This document shows, one piece after another, positions 59,001 to 64,000 of a stretch of DNA of 64,000 nt (position 1 is the stretch's first letter; the number at the start of each line of letters is the position of its first letter). Source of the DNA: Colias croceus (taxonomy: Eukaryota > Arthropoda > Insecta > Lepidoptera > Pieridae); NCBI RefSeq assembly GCF_905220415.1, contig NC_059542.1, forward strand, positions 6,448,001 through 6,512,000. The letters are read 5' to 3'. The notes under the pieces are model-generated. The model was not told the origin of the DNA, did not search any database, and was given only the letters and a program-made list of their open reading frames with translations. The translations under genes were made by a program, and so were the position numbers.

Positions 59001-61124
59001 TACTAACCCATTCTCCATTAACATATTTCCACCGATGGCTATCAACTTGAACAAATTCAAGTAGAACGGTATACATCGCCGTCGGGTCCAGCCCACTGGC
59101 TGTTACTTTAACTACGGGAAACATTCGTCTAAAACAAAAGATTTATGAAATGTTAGAACCACATAAACTTACAAATGTGCATCTCGAAGATTTTATTTAA
59201 CGACTGTGTACATATTATTATATTCTGTTGTACTTTGAATAATGTTTGAAGCGGATCACCGTTTGTATTGTTTTACTATCGGCTAGTGAACGGAACATTT
59301 ATATGATTACTAACTTCTACCCACGGCCTCGCTCGCATGATATCCCTATAGCGGATAGCCAAATGCATGTAGGTAACTCTCCGGAACGATTATTATATCT
59401 ATATGAAAACCCCATCAATCAGATACTCTATTGCTGCTCGTCGGGCGGACATACGCACGAACGCGTTTTGGATTACAGCGCTATTTTAGTATTATTTTAT
59501 TGCCTATATATTTGATGAGATTGACCTGGTTATTAAAAATTAAAACTCGATGCTGTAAAAATCAACGCGTGGACCGTGGTTGATGCTAAGTTGCACGTTA
59601 GTAGTAAAATTTATATAAGCGTTTCATCAATGACATCCATTTGTTAGTACCTACATATTTTATTATTACAAGTTCAAAGTACAGTCTTATAGCATAACTA
59701 GCTTCCGCCCACGACTTTGTACGTGCATCCCCGTTTTTCCCCGTTCCCGCAAGAATTTCGGGAAATCCTTTCTTAGGAGACGCCTAAGTTATGACATCTA
59801 CCTGCATGCCAAATTTCAACCCGATACGTCCAGTGGTTTGGGCTGTGCGTTGATAGATCACTATATCAGTCTCCTTTGAGTTTTATATATAGCATAATAC
59901 CACATAATACTTTCAGTATGAGACAGTCAAAACATCAAAACAAAGGGTAAATCATCATAATATAATATATATCTCGGGCGGTATCATTTAGAAGTCTTGC
60001 GCTAATCAGCAAGACCTACAGTGTTAATAGCTGAAAACTAGCCGCCCTCCGCACCCTGTTAGCACTCGCGAATGTGTGTGTTGGCAGAACACGCCCTACG
60101 TACACAAATAGTGATAAAAACAAATGAACAGATCCTATTTATATATCATAAAATACACAAAGTTGATTAACCCTCCGTCAGTTCGAATAATTTAATACGG
60201 CACTTAATATAATTACCCAAGGAATATAAATTATATTGTTGCGGAATGCATTGTTTCAATTTATACCTTACTTACTCGCATCAATGTTGTATTTTAACTT
60301 TTAATACTATTATTATTCGAACTGGCGAATGCTTAATGAATTTTAAGTCGGTTCCTACTCGTAAGAAGTTGATTGGTAAATGCTTTTACAAAGCCTAACA
60401 AGTTGTTTGTTATAAATGAAGGTATCTTTCTTTACAAAGATTAACTAGTGGGTATTTGTTACAATATAGGGCTATTTTATCCTATGAATATTAAAACGGT
60501 CCTATTTATATAGAATTTTGTAAAATATACAGTTTAATTACTACAGCTATTTCTAAATTGGTCAATAGGCTCTTCATAAAAACCTCTTACATTGTAAGCG
60601 GACCTTCGATCGAGACCATTACTTATTCTGTGGTAAGCGTGCGCGGAAATCACCTCGCAATTTTCTCTTTAAAGATTTAAATTTTCACTCAAAAGTTTCC
60701 TTCCCTAGCTGTTACGAAGAAGACTATTTCAAAGCAAGCCGCTATTGCTGGGGCACGGATGTCGAGACGCAGGAACACTCTTCGCGTTGTAGTCACCAGT
60801 CAGAATATGGTAAAATGTTTGCATCTCAATTTAGTATTGTAGCGTAATGTAGAGGTACTCATGATTTAAAAATTTCCATCATAATTATGGAACATGAACT
60901 ATAGGGAGAATATAGAGCTAAGAATGAATACAGGCAACATCTATCAGTCAAATTTTTACATACCGTCCATTTTTAGTGACTATCATCTCATTTGTAAGAG
61001 TCTGGAAGCGAATCCATAGCTCACGGTCGTCCAAAGCGACATTCACTTCTCGTTCTCGACCGCTCCGTGATCCTCCACCACCAACTGTTGGCTCCACGGC
61101 ACTTAAAATGTGTGATGCAGCCAT
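56050..61124 (-). CDS. byn: Brachyenteron/Brachyury T-box transcription factor
   Basis: Nuclear DNA-binding regulator; the fly homologue specifies hindgut and anal structures. Seven coding exons: 60964-61124, 59008-59128, 58597-58740, 57501-57777, 57084-57200, 56585-56924, 56050-56299. All phases agree (total 470 codons with stop). The protein starts MAASHILSAVEPTV. The T-box runs from about residue 28 to 215: LDDRELWIRFQTLTNEMIVT; RRMFPVVKVTASGLDP; HRWKYVNGEWVPGGKAEV; SPNFGAHWMKEPISFAKVKL; GQIMLNSLHKYEPRVHLVKV; FPETQFIAVTAYQNEEVTSL; KYNPFAKAFLDAKERPEGYY. These are Brachyury-subfamily hallmarks. The C-terminal half is rich in P, S, Y and T and probably holds the activation region. An acceptor AG lies two bases before the ATG, so at least one upstream leader exon exists, not located here. 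The fifth exon donor was chosen as CCGT|GTGAGT because only that keeps frame. Confidence 0.93.
59697..59890 (+). repeat. SINE-like dispersed repeat in T-box intron
   Basis: It starts 'actagcttccgcccacgact' and contains 'ttccccgttcccgcaagaat' and 'catgccaaatttcaacccga', ending 'ttttatatatagcataa'. The head and the 'aaatttcaa' block resemble lepidopteran SINE-like elements related to, but distinct from, those at 747-980. It lies in the first coding intron of the T-box gene. Confidence 0.55.
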
Positions 61125-61926
61125 GTCTATAAACAAAAAACGTTATTAGCAGGGCAAATAAGCTTTCCTACTACAGAGGGCTCTCTAGACAAGATCGAAT
61201 CGGATCGGAATCGGAAGATCGGATTCAATAAAGTTCGATTCGACTGAACCCTGAATTGGTATTATTAATAACTAATGCAGTGATCGTGTTTTGATTGTGT
61301 AATTAATCCCGATCGAAAATATATATCTACTTCGATCTGGAATCTGGATATAAAAAATCTCTAGTGGCAGAGTAAGAATGAAAATGGTTGAATCAAAATC
61401 ATACCTAATCAGGAGAGTTCCAAGTTTTTGTCGTTGCTCTATGTTTTATTAAAATGTACCTATGTCATTTTAATGAAACATGAAGCAACGTTTTCATCAA
61501 TAATTTAAAAAAATATAACTGCTTTTAATGATAAATAAATTCATAATAATAATATTTCAATTAATTATTTGTGTATATATATTATGTTAACTACACATAT
61601 AGAATTCAAATATATTAAATAATACTAGCTGTACCCGCGACTTCGTCCGCGTGGAATAGTGACTGCATAGTAGTTACCTACTACTTAACTTTTATTGAAT
61701 AAACACGTCCTAACATAAATAATTAAAAGAACTGTTAGTAAAATTTAAATACTAAACTGATCTAAAAAATAAAAAAATAAATGCCTAATTAATTTTCTAC
61801 GTAAAATTTATTTTAAATTATGTCATATTATTTTTTAGGCACCAGGAGGGAGAGGAGCAAATTTATTTACCTTCCTTCCTTGTATGGATGCTTTTGACAA
61901 TATATTGTGCAGCAACTGAATGCCGA

Positions 61927-62423
61927 GACAAACGTCAAAACGTAAAGGAATAGAATCCGCTATCGATAGATACTAATTGTCATAAGCGTATGATACTGAG
62001 TACCGGTAACTCAGAAAAAAACAATTCGAGGACTATTAATAGAAAAATAGGTTTCTTGCGATTTTCGCCGAGACGGTAAGTTAATCGTTTCCTCCTTAAC
62101 TTTTACCAAAATTGTAGATTATAAAATTATCTTTAAAAAACTTCACATACATTTTTTTCTAGGAGCCACTGTTTCTATGAAAAATCTATTTTTTCATTCA
62201 TCGTTGATCTCAAAAATAAAAATTCCAATCACCAGAACGACTGGAAATTTTAATTATTGATTTTTAATTGTGTTTTGCACAATTTTGTTAAATTGCGACT
62301 GGATGAAAATTTTGTTCGTGGTCGTCGTCGTCGTTGGTAGGGTGAACAAATCCTTAGCAAAACAACGCTTATGACAATTATTATCGATAGCGGATTCTAT
62401 TCCTTTGCGTTTTGACGTTTGTC
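61927..62423. repeat. MITE-like element with ~60-bp inverted ends
   Basis: Arms 61927-61988 and 62366-62423 are inverted copies with few differences; both hold 'ggaatagaatccgctatcga' or its complement. The interior (~375 bp) has a TCG-rich microsatellite and no ORF of interest. No flanking duplication recognised. Confidence 0.75.
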
Positions 62424-62484
62424 TTAGCGCTCTTATCTTTCCTGTCTCACGCCTGCAGTAACTAAACCGTATAGACCGTTCAAT

Positions 62485-62643
62485 AAAAATTAAATTAAAA
62501 AAACTCAACGCAACGAAGAAAAGTGCATAGAAAGAGGAATAAATAATTTCACAAACTTCCCGAAGATCTTTAAAAATAAATATAATAAAAAAAAAATTAT
62601 TTATTCCTTTTCCTTCGTTGCGTTGGGTTTTATTTTAATTTTA
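62485..62643. repeat. Inverted repeat with ~55-bp arms
   Basis: Left arm about 62485-62549 and right arm about 62593-62643 pair with small gaps. Shared core: caacgcaacgaag / cttcgttgcgttg, and aggaataaataattt / aaattatttattcct. It sits 60 bp beyond the previous inverted repeat and may be part of the same insertion. Confidence 0.7.
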
Positions 62644-63587
62644 AACTTCGGCTTCTTATTTTCATGTAATATTTTCAAGTGAGCGAGACCTACTTCTACC
62701 TCCATAATACATTCCTACATCATATTGATACCTATCTATAAGTTTGTTGCTCCTTGACATCTTTTAAGTTGAGCCGTAACCGTGCATAAATTTGGACCAC
62801 AGTGGCAAAAGAAGTGGTATATTTAAGAAAAAAAATTGCCAAGGGCCAGGCCTATGTGGCTTTGAGAAGAGTTCAAAATTTCCAGGGTGTGGCTGTCCTC
62901 TCGCTCCCCTATCCCCCTCTTCTTTCACAGACTTTCAACCCTTCCCTTTCCATCCCTAGTAAATGGCAGAACCGATTTTGATGTAAATAATATTATCTAA
63001 TTGTACCTGGCTATATGTACACGTCATATCCTATCGTTTGATGCTCCATTTGGTTTATTTATCTAACCACTGTCACCCCTAAAGTGCCCTATATGTAATA
63101 AACGGACGAACCGATTTCGATAAAACATTACTAATTGTAATTCACCCGTTATGCACATTCATTTGATATATCACTAAGGTATATTTGACAACATTCGTTT
63201 CTTTCATTCCCACTTATACCTATTTATAGCCTCGTAACGCCCAGGCTATTTTTACCAAACATTGGCTTGCAGCCCAAGTACCTTTTAAAAGGTTCACATG
63301 GTGCGGACCCAGAGGTGATGAAATCTAAAAAAAGTGCCTTATTATTTCCGTATGAGCGTGGGATTTTTTCTGCATGTAAATGTATGTCAGTGGAAGGTTT
63401 TGAGACACTAAATAACCCCAAATTCGTTATTCTTTATTTAGGCATATGGGCTTTAATGTATTGCAAAACCCGATTTCGCAAAATTCGTATTTTTGATATT
63501 ATTGATTAGCGGTAGACAATATAGGGTTTATTTTATATTACAAAAAACAATGAACATAAATATTTGGATTAATTAGTCGATTAATAA

Positions 63588-63632
63588 GTCATTAAAATTT
63601 TGGAAGGCATGTCCTTCCAAAATTTTAATGAC
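63588..63632. repeat. Perfect 20-bp-arm hairpin
   Basis: Arm 63588-63607 and its exact reverse complement 63613-63632 are separated by catgt. It lies just before the dispersed repeat at 63698 and might be the end structure of that element. Confidence 0.85.
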
Positions 63633-63697
63633 CAAAAACATATCTCACACTTACAATCTGAGAAAAAAATATCAATTTTTGAACAATATGATCATTA

Positions 63698-63920
63698 TTA
63701 ACCGACTTCAAAAAAAAGGAGGAGGTTATCAATTCGGCCGGTATATTTTTTTTTTTTTTTTTTTTTTTTATGTATGTACACCGATTACTCCGAGGTTTCT
63801 GAACCGATTTACGTGATTCTTTTTTTGTTCGATGCGGGATGGTGTCGAATTGGTCCCATAAAAATTTTATTCGGCTAGGCCTAGTAGTTTTTATTTTATG
63901 AGCATTTTTGTCTGTACTCG
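63698..63920 (+). repeat. 'aaccgacttcaaa' dispersed repeat
   Basis: It starts 'aaccgacttcaaaaaaaagg' 'aggaggt', followed by a T23 tract (about 63747-63769), then 'caccgattactccgaggttt' and 'gatgcgggatggtg'. It matches the reverse complement of 39728-39905. A very common lepidopteran repeat. Confidence 0.75.
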
Positions 63921-64000
63921 ATGACTTAATTTCAATGTAGCAAGTAACTTTGATTCACTTCCCGGTAACCGATTGAGCTGAAATTTTGTATACGAATGTA

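Larger units (their letters stand above)
61127..64000. other. Upstream of T-box gene; repeats only
   Basis: No exon recognised; an upstream leader exon of the T-box gene may be hidden here or beyond the window. Content: a repeat head 'actagctgtacccgcgactt' at 61624-61660, inverted repeats at 61927-62423 and 62485-62643, a GTC microsatellite near 62319-62334, copies of the 'gaaccgatttcgat' repeat motif around 62970 and 63110, a perfect hairpin at 63588-63632, and a dispersed repeat from 63698. Confidence 0.5.

Overview
The window looks like lepidopteran (butterfly or moth) nuclear DNA. It is AT-rich and has small GT-AG exons. It carries a cluster of RR-1 cuticular protein genes, an Orc3 gene and a brachyenteron-type T-box gene. 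The intergenic DNA holds repeats familiar from Lepidoptera: SINE-like copies with the (GACA)n / 'gttactttcgcatttataata' ending, R1-, RTE- and CR1/Jockey-type LINEs, and the 'aaccgacttcaaa' repeat. All cellular genes read on the minus strand.

Layout. 1-6 kb: intergenic, with a SINE-like copy and a decayed PIF/Harbinger transposon (1406-2819) that keeps traces of both its transposase and its coiled-coil companion protein. 6-28 kb: five RR-1 (CPR) cuticle protein genes (coding spans 6043-6685, 11604-12157, 16359-18975, 20303-21926, 26950-27762). Each was rebuilt exon by exon, with TATA boxes placed correctly for all five. Four of the five have a 9-12 nt first coding exon, so the signal peptide is split after 3-4 residues. 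Three of them share the initiator-like motif GCATCA(G/T)TC about 30 bp after the TATA box. 28-34 kb: intergenic, with hairpins and a 5'-truncated R1-like LINE in a 15-bp target-site duplication (TSD).

34.3-49.9 kb: a complete Orc3 gene (13 coding exons, 726 codons), found by assembling exons on the minus strand. Its eleventh coding intron (~11 kb, 35152-46125) is crowded with transposons. These are a 5-kb DNA element with a perfect 7-bp TSD (35390-40353), which itself holds a nearly full-length LINE with an intact 1030-residue endonuclease/RT ORF; a hAT-type relic; and an RTE-type LINE that in turn holds a 113-bp 3' fragment of another RTE element in an 11-bp TSD. A 397-bp internally deleted relative of the 7-bp-TSD element lies at 53582-53978 with its own perfect 7-bp TSD. 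A THAP-like N-terminal stub lies inside the large copy, so a P-element-superfamily assignment is possible but unproven.

49.9-64 kb: a 5'-truncated CR1-like LINE (51188-53232), a ~970-bp fold-back element with arms of about 325 bp (54764-55735), the seven coding exons of a brachyenteron/Brachyury T-box factor (56050-61124, 469 codons), and a terminal stretch of inverted repeats and dispersed repeats. Exon structures rest on splice consensus, reading-frame closure and family similarity recognised by eye. No alignment or search was run.
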